Source: Diadophis punctatus similis (taxonomy: Eukaryota; Chordata; Lepidosauria; Squamata; Dipsadidae). Taken from it: a stretch of DNA of 64,000 nucleotides. This document shows positions 40,180-49,702 of the stretch, piece after piece. A program made the position numbers and the translations under genes. Position 1 is the first letter of the stretch. The number at the start of each line of letters is the position of its first letter. Where the stretch lies: the NCBI GenBank assembly GCA_023053685.1, contig JALIGW010000010.1:6454096-6518095 (forward strand). The letters are read 5' to 3'. The notes beneath the pieces were generated by a model, which searched no databases, was not told the DNA's origin, and saw only the letters and a program-made list of their open reading frames with translations.

Positions 40180-41730
40180 CAGTGGTGGGTTCCTACCAGT
40201 GCAGTCCACTCTATAGCACCGGTAGCGGCCCGCTGGTGATGTCACAGTACCGGTGCGGTCGGTTGCCGGTGCCTGGGCGCCGCCATTTTAAAAAAAGTTT
40301 TTTTAAAAAAATTTCTTCTGCGCATGCCCAGAAGCCGAGCTTCCGGCACTGCGCATGCGCTGCCTTCCTACCCCACAGTGAGTCCAAGCAGGGGAGGATG
40401 GCTGAGGGAGCACATGAGACGCTGAAAGAACGGGCGGCAGGAGCTATCTCTATTCCCCTCCCTTCAGCAGTCCGAGAAGCCACGAACGTGCGGTGATGAT
40501 CCCAGGCATTTTCGCACGTTTGAGGCTTCTCAAGCTGCTGAGGGGAGGGGGAATGGCAGCAGGAGCCTAGGATCATCGAATGGGGAGAAGCATTCAGGCC
40601 AGACGGAGTCTCCTAGAAGAACCGCTGCCGTGGTCTTGCTGCTCCCGCTGTGGGGGGCTGCATTGCGGGTGGGCAATGTCCCCCTGCTTCTCTGGCCACT
40701 GCCAAGCTCCCGAGGCCGCCAGCCTCAGCCGCCGCCATCTGGCTCCTCCCACCCCTTCCCCACCTTTAATGAGCCCGGGGTGGGAGAAGACCCCGGGCTC
40801 GCTCGCAATGGGTTCCAGGCCTGTCCCTGCAGAGTGGCGGCGGCGGCATCGCCATCAATACTGCCAGGAGCTTCCCTCCTCTGCCGCCGCTTCCGGCCAG
40901 GGGACTGAGCACAGTGGATGAAGGCAAATCTCTCGACGGGCCTGAGTATGAAGAAGAGGAGGTGGCCATCCCACTGAATGAGCCCTGCATGAACCAGTGA
41001 ATATGCCCCCCACCGACCCTCACCCCATCCAGGCTAAGGATTCAGATGAGGAATAAGTCCCGGTTTCTCCCCAAAAGTCTTGGTTTCTAGCAACGCACCT
41101 GGTGGAAGTGTGTTGTACTGAGCAAGTCCTGAAAGTTTCTTTGTGCCTCCTCTTTCTCTTCCCGCATCCCGTTGGAAGCTGCTTAGTCAACTGCCTGTTT
41201 GCCTGGAAAAACTGAAAACCTGACAATTAAGTCTTTCCCCGTCCCTTTGCTTGAAAATAATAAGAAGCTCGCATTTGACACTTTTCCTTCGCTTTTGCCT
41301 AAAGCTTCCCAAAGTGGGCGTTTTCCGAAAGCTTAACCTTTTATACTGTTAATTTTATACAGTTTTATACTGTTATTCTTTAGATGAAAACATTGAGGAC
41401 TGTTAAAAGATACTCTTCTTTTATCAGTCCTCAATATTTTCGTCTAAGGAATCCATGACTGAAACCAAAAATGCTGTATGAGACTTGCTTGTCTTTTAAC
41501 TATAGCATTTTCTGCATATAAAGGTTGCTGTGTTGCCATGGTGTAACACACACTTTGTATGCAAAGCTTTTCATAAGGTATAAAATAGCAAAAATAGTAG
41601 TAACATCTCTCTGAAATAACTAATATATGACCGGCAAGCCACGCCCACCCGGTCACATGGCTGGCAAGCCACACCCACAAATAAACCATGCCCACAGAGT
41701 GGTAGTAAAAAAATTAGGAACCCGCCCTTG
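40180..41730. mobile_element. hAT-2: non-autonomous hAT with captured RASA1 exon
   Basis: 1551-bp element inserted in the DIRS right terminal repeat, flanked by the exact 8-bp duplication GTGCTGAT (40172-40179, 41731-41738). The ends are inverted repeats with GGGTTCCTA in common (CAGTGGTGGGTTCCTA; CAAGGGCGGGTTCCTA when the right end is reversed). Near the right end are CCACGCCCACCCGGTCACATGG and related motifs, shared with hAT-1 and hAT-3. No transposase. The centre (about 40580-41060) is GC-rich and holds RASA1-like coding sequence. Confidence 0.92.
40869..40997 (+). pseudogene. RASA1: Captured part of RASA1 exon 1
   Basis: In plus sense the frame reads SFPPLPPLP, GLSTVDEGKSLDGPEYEEEE and VAIPL, ending NQ and TGA. 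I recognise this as the junction of the Pro-rich N-terminus and the first SH2 domain of RASA1 (p120 Ras GTPase-activating protein), which in vertebrates ends exon 1 near this NQ. After AACCA the DNA reads GTGAAT, a possible former splice donor, which would make the TGA an intron artefact. Upstream similarity fades at about 40860. It lies wholly within hAT-2 termini, so it is a transposed fragment. Identification is from memory. Confidence 0.8.
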
Positions 41731-41738
41731 GTGCTGAT

Positions 41739-41838
41739 GCAGAGGGGATCATATTTATACTTTTCTAGACTCGGTCCTGATTGGCTAGAGTGCAGGTTTA
41801 ACCCATTCTTGGAGGCTAGCTCCACCCACTATGGAGAA
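41739..41838. repeat. DIRS right terminal repeat
   Basis: Reverse complement of 34171-34250 over its first 80 bases (TATTTATACTTTTCTAGACT, TTTAACCCATTC), then a block to ATGGAGAA at 41838 whose complement starts the right half of the internal complementary region. hAT-2 separates it from 40100-40179. Confidence 0.88.
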
Positions 41839-42664
41839 TAGGTTGACCCCCTCCACTCTGTGACAGCCCCTCAAATATTGGAACACTGCTATCATATCTC
41901 CCCTAGTACTTCTCTTCACCAGACTAATCCTGCCTAGTTCCTGTAACCGTTCTTCATATGTTTTAGCCTCCAGTCCCTTAAACATCTTTGTTGCTCTTCT
42001 CTGCACTGTTTCTAGAGTCTCAACATCTTTTTTATAGTGTGGTGACCAAAACTGGATGAAGTACTGTACGAGTAGTCTTACTAAGGCTTTATAGAGTGGT
42101 ATTAGTACTTCACTTGATCTTAATTGAACTCCTCTGTTAATGCAATTTAGGATTGCATTGGCTTTTTTGGCTGCCACTGCACACTGTTAATTTGGTCATC
42201 CACTAAGACTCCAAGCAGTAACTCCTCACAGTTACTGCTATTAAGCCTGGTTTCATTCAGTCTATGTGTGTATTTTTGATTTTTGTTGCCTAAGTGTAAG
42301 ACTTTACTTTTCTCTATATTAAATTTAATTTTGTTAGATACGGCCCAGTGTTCAAGTCTGTCAAGATCCATTTGGATCTTGAGCCTATCATCGAGTGTGA
42401 TGGCTATTCCTGCCAGCTTAGTATCATCCGCAAATTTGGTAAGTTTCCCTTCTATTCCCTCATCTAAGTCATTTATGAAGATATTGAAGAATACTGGACC
42501 TAAGACGGAACCTTGTGGTACCCCACTGCTTAATTCCCTCCATGCAGACATAGTACCATTAAGGACTACTTGTTGAGTACAGTTTGTCAGCCAGTTACAA
42601 ATCCATCTGGTGGTGATGCTATCTATCTCACTTTTTTCTAGCTTACCAAGAAGTAAGTTGTGGT
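41839..42664 (-). pseudogene. CR1-1 ORF2, C-terminal part
   Basis: Continues the CR1 interrupted at 22216. In element sense: DLDEGIEGKLTKFADDTKLA (catalytic FADD), LKIQMDLDRLEHWAVSNKIK, KSKVLHLGNKN, EVLIPLYKALVR and YEERLQELGRISL. Two frames, joined near 42160. The hAT-3 target site is at 42657-42664. Confidence 0.88.
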
Positions 42665-44466
42665 CAGAGGTGGCTTCTAAATTTTTTACTACTGGTTCTG
42701 TGGGTGTGGGTAGTTGGGGGGCATGTGACTGAGTTGGCGTGGTCAACTTGACATCACTCATGCACACTCAGTCACATGACCCCCCACCAAGCCATGCCCA
42801 CCGAAACTGTGGCAAAAATTTTTGGGACCTTTGTCACTTTTTTTGACACTCTGGCCCCATATACAGGTAGGGATGCCGTGGGGTGGTGGTGGTCATTTTG
42901 GCTTTCCCTCCGTTGCCCTTCCTGGATGAAAAGTGCCCCTTCGCACCTCTGACGGGCCTTCCCCATGGTTGCAGCTGGAGCACCCCACTCCTGGAGCGCT
43001 GAGCCGGGCTGGCTGGGTCCCGTCCACGAGATGCACATGCAAGAGAAAGGCTTCCCTCTGGACCGGCTCAACTGAGGACGCACCCAGGCTCCCGGTCAAG
43101 AGGGTGACCCTATTTCCGCGGCCCGCAGGCCACGGCTTTTCGGCTGTGAAAGCTGAAAGGCTGCAGGAAACGTTTGGAAATTCATCTGGTCATCGTGTGC
43201 TTCGTGTCTGGAAAATCTCTGCTCTATTTATCTGCTTCGGTTTGTTTATCAAGGACCACTTCTAGGCATTTTGCCAAGCTTCGTGAGCTTGGCAAAATTA
43301 GTCTATCAAAGACTAATTGTTATTCTATGCTTTAAGACTTTCTGAACTTATGCCAGCTGTTAAAGACTAATTAACAGTTGAGCTTTTGCAAACAAAGACT
43401 GACATTAGGTGTGTGCATGTGTGTGACCTCTACTAAGACAGTTGTTAGTCAGTTATTGATTAAAATAAGTTTGAACAAACTGTGTGTTTGATACGTTCTT
43501 AGCTGGGGCAGAACAGGGCGAGGGCAAGAGCAACCCCCAGCCACCTCTGGGTTAGGGTGGAGAGCCGCCTTGAGAGCATGTTTCTCTGTGCAGGGGCAAA
43601 GAAGAGCCGCCACCCTCCTCCTCCTCTGGCTCCTGCCCAGCGCTCTCTCTTCTCTCTCCCCTTCGCCTTCCCACACTTGTTTACCCATCCCAGAGAGCTC
43701 GGGCTATGCCTCCCTCCGACTTGGCCGCCTTCCTCGCCGGCATCGCTCCTGAGTGAACTCTTCTGTCCTCAGCTGTTGCAAAGAAGCAGCAGCTCTGGTT
43801 GCGCCATGCCCGCTTCATTCTCTTTGAGAGCAACTTTGCACCTAGTTTCCAAAGCAGCTCTCAAAGAGAATGAAGTGGGCGTGGTGCACCCAGAGCTGCC
43901 ACTTCTTTGCAACAGCTGAGGACCTCTTCGGCTTGGAGCTCCAAGCTGCTGGGGGGGGGGGGGGGGCTGCAATGCTGGCAGCTTCGGGAGGCTCCTTCCC
44001 TCAGTGGTTTGTTTTCTTACCTCTAGGCAGCTACGCTGACTTTATCCTTAAAGGCTGCTCCGTGCCTTTTGATCTTTCTCAGGCACAGAGAAAAGTGACC
44101 CTGTGAAGGGACCAAGCCTGCTGCTGAACTTGGAAGCCGAGAGGCTTCTTTTCCACCCAGCTGCTAGCACAGGGCACCAAAAAGACCTCTGGTCGCTGCT
44201 ACCATCTTCGCGCATGCACAGCTTTCTTCTCACCGGCTGAAGGACTTTACGATGCCCTGCAGCCATGCGGCTGAGAGGCTTCTTTGCCAGCCAGCTGCTT
44301 CCCAGCTCTGGTCAGCTTGCCGTCCGATGGACGCATCGGGTGGGCAAGCGAGCAGCGATGGGGGGACCGGTTTGGGGGCATGGCCAGGCTGCCGGTACTG
44401 CTGGTTCGGAGAACCAGTCCCTATTTTTACTACCGATTCTATAGAACCGGAAGTAACCCACCTCTG
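42665..44466. mobile_element. hAT-3: non-autonomous hAT transposon
   Basis: 1802-bp element with exact 8-bp target duplication GTTGTGGT (42657-42664, 44467-44474) in CR1-1. Ends are CAGAGGTGG...CCACCTCTG; inner terminal parts carry TACTACTGGTTCT against CCGATTCTATAGAACCGG. Subterminal GTCACATGACC and GCCATGCCCACC motifs match hAT-1 and hAT-2. No transposase. The interior is partly GC-rich (43500-44440), like the captured segments of the other two, but I recognise no host exon. It contains a 67-bp-arm hairpin at 43765-43923. Confidence 0.92.
43765..43923. repeat. Long inverted repeat (hairpin) in hAT-3
   Basis: Left arm 43765-43831 and right arm 43857-43923 pair over 67 bp with 6 mismatches, loop 25 nt. 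A poly(G) run of 17 lies soon after, at about 43951-43967. Confidence 0.92.
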
Positions 44467-44757
44467 GTTGTGGTCTACTTTGTTTTTTTTTTAATTAAAG
44501 AGTTTTAAAAGTACAAAGTACGTACATTTTTATTTTTTCTCCCCCCCTTTTCCACCCCCCCTTCCCCCCCCAATCACCCTCCCCCCCACCCACCCCCCGG
44601 ACTTCCCAGAAAAAACACAAGTTATAATTTCAAAACAAAAAGTGTAAAACTATACAGTACTAAAACAAATTGTTAATACAAAAATATCTTATCCATTCTT
44701 AACTCTTTGTAACTCCAAGAGCTTGAAAGTATAGTCTAAAATTTCTCAAACAGATAA

Positions 44758-46210
44758 CTAATAAACTATTTGGGTTATCTTAATCTGATACTTTTTCTGA
44801 ATATATTCAGTCCACCTACTCCATTCCAATATATATCTTTCATTTGAGTGATCCTTAAGATAAGATGAAATCTTGGCCATTTCAGCAAGATGTGTCACTT
44901 TTACCATCCATTCTTCAATTGTAGGTATATCTTCCTTCTTCCAATATTGTGCCACCAGTAACCTGGCAGCAGTTATAAAATTCAAAACCAACTTAGTCTC
45001 TATAACAGAACAGTCCATAATTATTCCCCCCCCAAAAAACTGAAGTGTGAACTTGATCTTTTTCTTTAAAATATTTTGTATAATCCACCAAATTTTTATC
45101 CAAAAAGCCTTGATTTTTTTTACAAGTCCACCATATATGAAAATATGTAGCGTCCTCACATTCACATCTCCAACATTTAGGCTGTAAGTTTGGATACATA
45201 CAAGCTAGTTTTTTGGGGTCTAAGTGCCATCTATAAAACATTTTATAGAAATTTTCTCTTAAATTTTGAGCCTGTGTAAATTTAACATTTCTGACCCATA
45301 TCTTTTCCCACATATCCATCATTATAGGTTCTCCAATATTTTGAGCCCATTTTATCATACAATCCTTAACTAGTTCTGATTCTGAGTCTAATTCCAATAA
45401 AATACTATACAATCTTTTTATATGCATAGGACCATTATCTTTAATTTGTACAATCAGATTGTCTTCATTTTGCAAAATACCAATTTTTCTATCATCTCTC
45501 CATCTGGCCTGTATTTGTCTGTATTGAAACCATGTCCTAACTATTCCTTCCTCTTTTAATTTCTCAAACGATTTTAGTTGAAATAGCGTTCCATCTTCAA
45601 GAAGAAGTTCTTTATATGTAATCTTATCTAATTTTTGTTCCAAATTTATATTTTCTATCGCGTGTCTGGGTACTGTCCATAAAGGTAATTTCTCATTTAA
45701 TTTGCCTTGGTACTTTTTCCAGACACGCAATAAAGCATTTCTTAATATGTGACTCTTAAAGGCTTTATCTACTTTTTTGTCATATACTAAGTAAGCATGC
45801 CACCCTTAGTACAAACCATATCCCTCAATATTTAGCACCCTCTCTTCCGTTAAGTTAATCCAATCCGTAATTGCTGAGAGAACCGCTGCTTCATAATACA
45901 GTTTCAAATTAGGCATTTTTAATCCACCTCTTTCACGTACATCCTGCATAATCTTCTGATTTACCCTTGGCTTCTTACCTGCCCAAATAAATTTATTTAT
46001 ACCCTTTTGCCACTCTTTCAAATTCTCATCCTTTTTAAGTATTGGTATCATTTGAAAGAGGAATAAAAATCTTGGTAAAATATTCATTTTAACTGCAGCT
46101 ATCCTACCCAGCAGTGACAATTGTAATTTCCCCCAATTTTCCATATCTTTCTGTATTTTTAACCAAAGTGGTTCATAGTTATATTGATATAATTTTGTGT
46201 TTGTGGACAT
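44758..46210 (-). pseudogene. ORF2: L1-A ORF2p, C-terminal part
   Basis: Follows the ERV. Frames 46210-45806 (WGKLQLSLLGRIAAVKMNIL, FIWAGKKPRVN), 45730-44993 and 45165-44758, with breaks at about 45800 and 45110. Contains the Cys/His-rich C-terminal motif (CWRCECEDATYFHIWWTCKK), the usual end of ORF2p. Confidence 0.9.
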
Positions 46211-46220
46211 AATATAAACC

Positions 46221-46731
46221 TGTTGTAGAATGAATCAGGACACTAAGCAAGCACTTGTACAGAAGGAAAGGTTTATTAATATGCGCAGGTTCAAAGCAAA
46301 GACAAAGGCCTGAACCCTGAATACTAGTCAGGGTCAGATTCTTATACCCTGGTTTACGTATGTATTTCCTATGCCCATTTATGGTATACAATGAGGTAAA
46401 CTTACCTTAAAATAATATAAGGAACTGGGAACAGACAGTTAACCATATAAGACATATTAGCACAGATGTTTCCCTGCTGTGGTTTGTCCTTGACATTTGT
46501 TTTTGAGGAACAATACAACGGTTCTCATAATACTGTAGACATAGCAAAACTCCCTTTCTCATGGTCAGCATATCTAGAAAGGATACATACATTAATTAGG
46601 GCTGACAGGGCAGTTCCTTTCTGCAGAACTAATGGATATTGAGATACGTGTTTACTTGCCTTGCCTTGTAACATTGTCCAGACTTTGTCAGGCCTGGCTT
46701 TGGGGCATAATCGATTGTGGCCCCTACTTCA
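46221..46731 (-). repeat. ERV 3' LTR
   Basis: In element sense TGAAGTAGGGG...TCTACAACA, 511 bp. TATAAG (plus-strand 46341-46346) and AATAAA (plus-strand TTTATT, 46272-46277) bracket a likely R region. Its first three bases supply the env stop codon. Confidence 0.95.
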
Positions 46732-49482
46732 GTCCCCCCTTTGTAACTCTGAATCACTAGACAGAAGAGTTACATACTCAGGTTCTTGGTGGAGTGATTG
46801 GCGCAAGCCTTCATATTCCCACATAGCCATTACCTGGGCTGTTGCCTTTCGTTCGGCTAAGAGAGATAAACTGTGAGTAATAGCTCTGACTAATATTGGC
46901 AAGACACAGGGAAGAATAATACAACCAGCAGCTATAAGTCCTATCAAGGCTACGATTGCTTGTAGGCCAGGGAGTTTAGGAAACCACTGGCCAAAAATAT
47001 CTTTCAGATTCAGGCCTTTCCAGGTCTGAACCGGAACATGAGCAATTTTAACCATTTTATTAGTAATTTCCTGGATAACATGTCCACTGTCATCTATTTC
47101 AACACAACAATTAGAAAGGTTAAATTTCCCACATACACCTCCTTCTTTGGCTAACAGGTAATCTAAAGCTAAGCGATTTTGCATAATATATGTGCGGGAT
47201 TTAACTCCCTCTACAGCTAATTTTGTTAGGCCTGAAACAGTTTCATTAGTAATTATTTCAATAACAGCTTGCAATCTAATTAGACGATTTAACATGTAGA
47301 TAGGGGTTCTATAACCATAGGTACCATCCTCGGCCCAAGTAGCGGGACCATAGACTTGAATAATTCTCTCTGGGGGCCATTCATCATCTTTCCAGGTACC
47401 TATTTTTAGGTTGTCAATTATGGATGTATCTATGGCCCGTTCAGTACGAATGTTTCCCACCTCATCATATACAGGGATACCTAATATCTGTCGGTGGCGA
47501 AGAGGCAAAAGGAAAAAGCCAGGTCTGATAAGACCTAAAACACAGGAACCACACCAATCGGAGGGCAATTGGCTATATGCATATTTACCACAAATCCAAT
47601 ACATACCATCTGGAGCTAACCATTTCTTGGAATAGTTCTGGGGGTCTAAAATATAATGTTTTAATAAGTTTACTGATTCTAGGGCCTTTGCTTCCCAGGG
47701 TGGTATTTGACCCTTACCTGACCACCATTGACCATTATTCCAGGCGGATAGACATCTGAGAGCTCCTACCTGTTGGCATCCAGTGGTATGGTTCCGGGTG
47801 TAGCATACCGACCCAACTAAATTGGAAGTTAAAGCCCAATTCCCATCTTTACCTAGTGTAGCAGTAAGGTTACCTACTTTTTCCATTTCAAGCACTGTAG
47901 TATAGTTCAGCTCCTGGGCTTCCCAAGGCCATTTTTCTCCCATATTAGTTCCTCCACATACAAAGCAACTGCTTACGTTTAAAATGTTTGCTACATTTTC
48001 AGCTAGCTCCACAAAGGTATTCACCACCTTCGAGGGTAGTTCCTGAAGGTTAAGTTTTTCTATTTCTTGATAATAGGACCAAAACAGACTTTTCTTACGA
48101 CCTATGGAGGTAGTTTTGGTGGTTACCTCTAATTCTAGCAGCGTCCCGGGATCAGATCCCTTCCCGTCTATTTGAAGTCCCATAACAATGGGCTGAAAAG
48201 TGCTTTTTGGGGTGAGGGATAGCATAACAGGATTACATTCACCTTTGTTACAGTTATTATTAGCGGTTCCTTTTGTTAACGCTATTTGATGGGGCCCTGT
48301 AGATCGTTTCATCCAGGTTGCAAAAGCAACACAAGTCCAATAGGGACAATAATTGAATTCTATATTTTGACATTCAGCACTACGAGGACCATTTCTTTCT
48401 AGACACATATATTTATCATTGAACGTATAGGTGCGTTCCCAAGCTAAACCTCCACAACCTCCTCTGGGAAAGCAAGCTCTGTTTATGATTGCGCAGACAT
48501 CAAATTTTAAGGTGATCTGCTGATTTAGGGTGGGAGTTACTACTCTAGTAATTTCTTCCTTTCGTCCGCAAGTTTTGTGTCGGAGAATAACCTGGTAATT
48601 TGTGACTCTCGTAGCTTGTTTTGGATCATAACATTGGATTCCCTGGGAACCATTACATTGCTTATATGATGTCCCATTTAGTGTGCAATCCAAAAGGTCA
48701 AATTGTGTACAGGTGGGAGGAACTGATGTATGATACACCAAGGTATGAGTAATAATGTTCCCTGTCATAGTAACATGGATGCACTGTTGACATTGTATGT
48801 GATTGACAACTTCCCCTAGAATTCGTTTGCGCCTTATTCGCGTAAGGGAAGGGGTTATAGAAGGGTTAATAAACGTGTTGCTTACATGAGTACAAGTAGA
48901 GGCATAAGGTAAGGTATTAGTTTCACGACCAGTTCTGCGCTTACCTTTTCTACGTCTGGGTCTTGATTCTTTTATTGTGTGACCAAATTCTGAGTCCATC
49001 TCAGGGATAGAGTGGATAAGACAAATTCCTTCCCAACCTGGTTTCAATTGACCGATATACGTTATACGGTCCCAACCCCAAAATAAAGGATTACCACAAT
49101 CTAATCTAACAGGGGGTGGTAGACCTCTATATGGGGCTTGTGCACACATGCCTTTTCGCAAGATGTATCCTATAAATTGACATACCTCTGGATTCACTGA
49201 CTGCCTAGTAAGGCATGTTTCCTTAACAATTTTATCAAAAGTTTGAGGAAATTGACAGGGATATGGTAATATTCCTATCCAACATTCGGGTCGTAATGTA
49301 AGAGGAGGATGGCCTTCACATTCTTGTCCTTGTCCCACAGTATAAGATTGGCTAATGTGAGGCCTGTCACCTGGGAGACTCCATTGTCCCAAATTGCTAA
49401 TACATACACTATTTCCTAGCACGTGATTACTATTTAGAAAACACAGTATAATTATGGTCATCGGAAGAGTGTCCATCTTCAT
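46729..49482 (-). CDS. env: ERV envelope glycoprotein, open
   Basis: 917 codons, longer than most gammaretroviral Env (about 600-700). A hydrophobic signal segment covers about residues 5-23. The surface part is Cys- and Asn-X-Ser/Thr-rich, with a CFVC (CXXC) motif at about 505. The transmembrane part has a CX7CC motif at about 783-792, which fits a covalently linked gamma-type surface/transmembrane pair, and a membrane span at about 842-866, with a 50-residue cytoplasmic tail. Basic clusters lie near 185-215; I see no clear furin site just before the transmembrane subunit. The stop TGA overlaps the LTR. Intact by eye; expression or function is unknown. Confidence 0.9.
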   Translation of the reverse strand: MKMDTLPMTIIILCFLNSNHVLGNSVCISNLGQWSLPGDRPHISQSYTVGQGQECEGHPPLTLRPECWIGILPYPCQFPQTFDKIVKETCLTRQSVNPEVCQFIGYILRKGMCAQAPYRGLPPPVRLDCGNPLFWGWDRITYIGQLKPGWEGICLIHSIPEMDSEFGHTIKESRPRRRKGKRRTGRETNTLPYASTCTHVSNTFINPSITPSLTRIRRKRILGEVVNHIQCQQCIHVTMTGNIITHTLVYHTSVPPTCTQFDLLDCTLNGTSYKQCNGSQGIQCYDPKQATRVTNYQVILRHKTCGRKEEITRVVTPTLNQQITLKFDVCAIINRACFPRGGCGGLAWERTYTFNDKYMCLERNGPRSAECQNIEFNYCPYWTCVAFATWMKRSTGPHQIALTKGTANNNCNKGECNPVMLSLTPKSTFQPIVMGLQIDGKGSDPGTLLELEVTTKTTSIGRKKSLFWSYYQEIEKLNLQELPSKVVNTFVELAENVANILNVSSCFVCGGTNMGEKWPWEAQELNYTTVLEMEKVGNLTATLGKDGNWALTSNLVGSVCYTRNHTTGCQQVGALRCLSAWNNGQWWSGKGQIPPWEAKALESVNLLKHYILDPQNYSKKWLAPDGMYWICGKYAYSQLPSDWCGSCVLGLIRPGFFLLPLRHRQILGIPVYDEVGNIRTERAIDTSIIDNLKIGTWKDDEWPPERIIQVYGPATWAEDGTYGYRTPIYMLNRLIRLQAVIEIITNETVSGLTKLAVEGVKSRTYIMQNRLALDYLLAKEGGVCGKFNLSNCCVEIDDSGHVIQEITNKMVKIAHVPVQTWKGLNLKDIFGQWFPKLPGLQAIVALIGLIAAGCIILPCVLPILVRAITHSLSLLAERKATAQVMAMWEYEGLRQSLHQEPEYVTLLSSDSELQRGD
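46732..46742 (-). promoter_or_regulatory. ERV polypurine tract
   Basis: AAAGGGGGGAC in element sense directly before TGAAGTAGG of the 3' LTR; also encodes the last Env codons. Confidence 0.88.
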
Positions 49483-49702
49483 CCTTTCTTCACCCGTGCG
49501 TAAAGAGCCAGCTTCCAGGAGTGGCCCAGCAGGGGTATATGTTCACCACTGTACGAAGAAAACCTATTGCCGGTAAGGTTTTTGCAGAGTGGCCTTGTAA
49601 TAAAAGAAAGTTCGTATGTTGGGGAAAGTTCTGTTTTTGGTGGAGTTTAAGACATATAATGTTACCTGCAGCAAAGCATCAAAGCGGAAAGCCTTGATCG
49701 TC

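Larger units (their letters stand above)
22217..41838 (-). mobile_element. DIRS-like tyrosine-recombinase retrotransposon with nested inserts
   Basis: Element about 6.2 kb long once the nested L2/copia/gypsy block and hAT-2 are removed. Minus-strand order: leader, gag-like ORF1 (39446-37716), reverse transcriptase-RNase H-methyltransferase ORF (37858-35796), tyrosine recombinase (35358-34549). Ends are inverted repeats: the left is 22217-22277 continuing at 34171, and the right ends at 41838. An internal complementary region at 34415-34514 joins the complements of both outer ends, diagnostic of DIRS1-type elements, which replicate through a circular intermediate and insert with a tyrosine recombinase without target duplication. 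None is seen at the CR1 junction. ORFs carry stops and frameshifts, so it is inactive. Confidence 0.9.

Noticed and set aside
42772..43265. Frames in the GC-rich parts of hAT-3 as a third captured gene.
   Set aside because: No recognisable protein words or splice-site arrangement; left as unassigned transposon interior.
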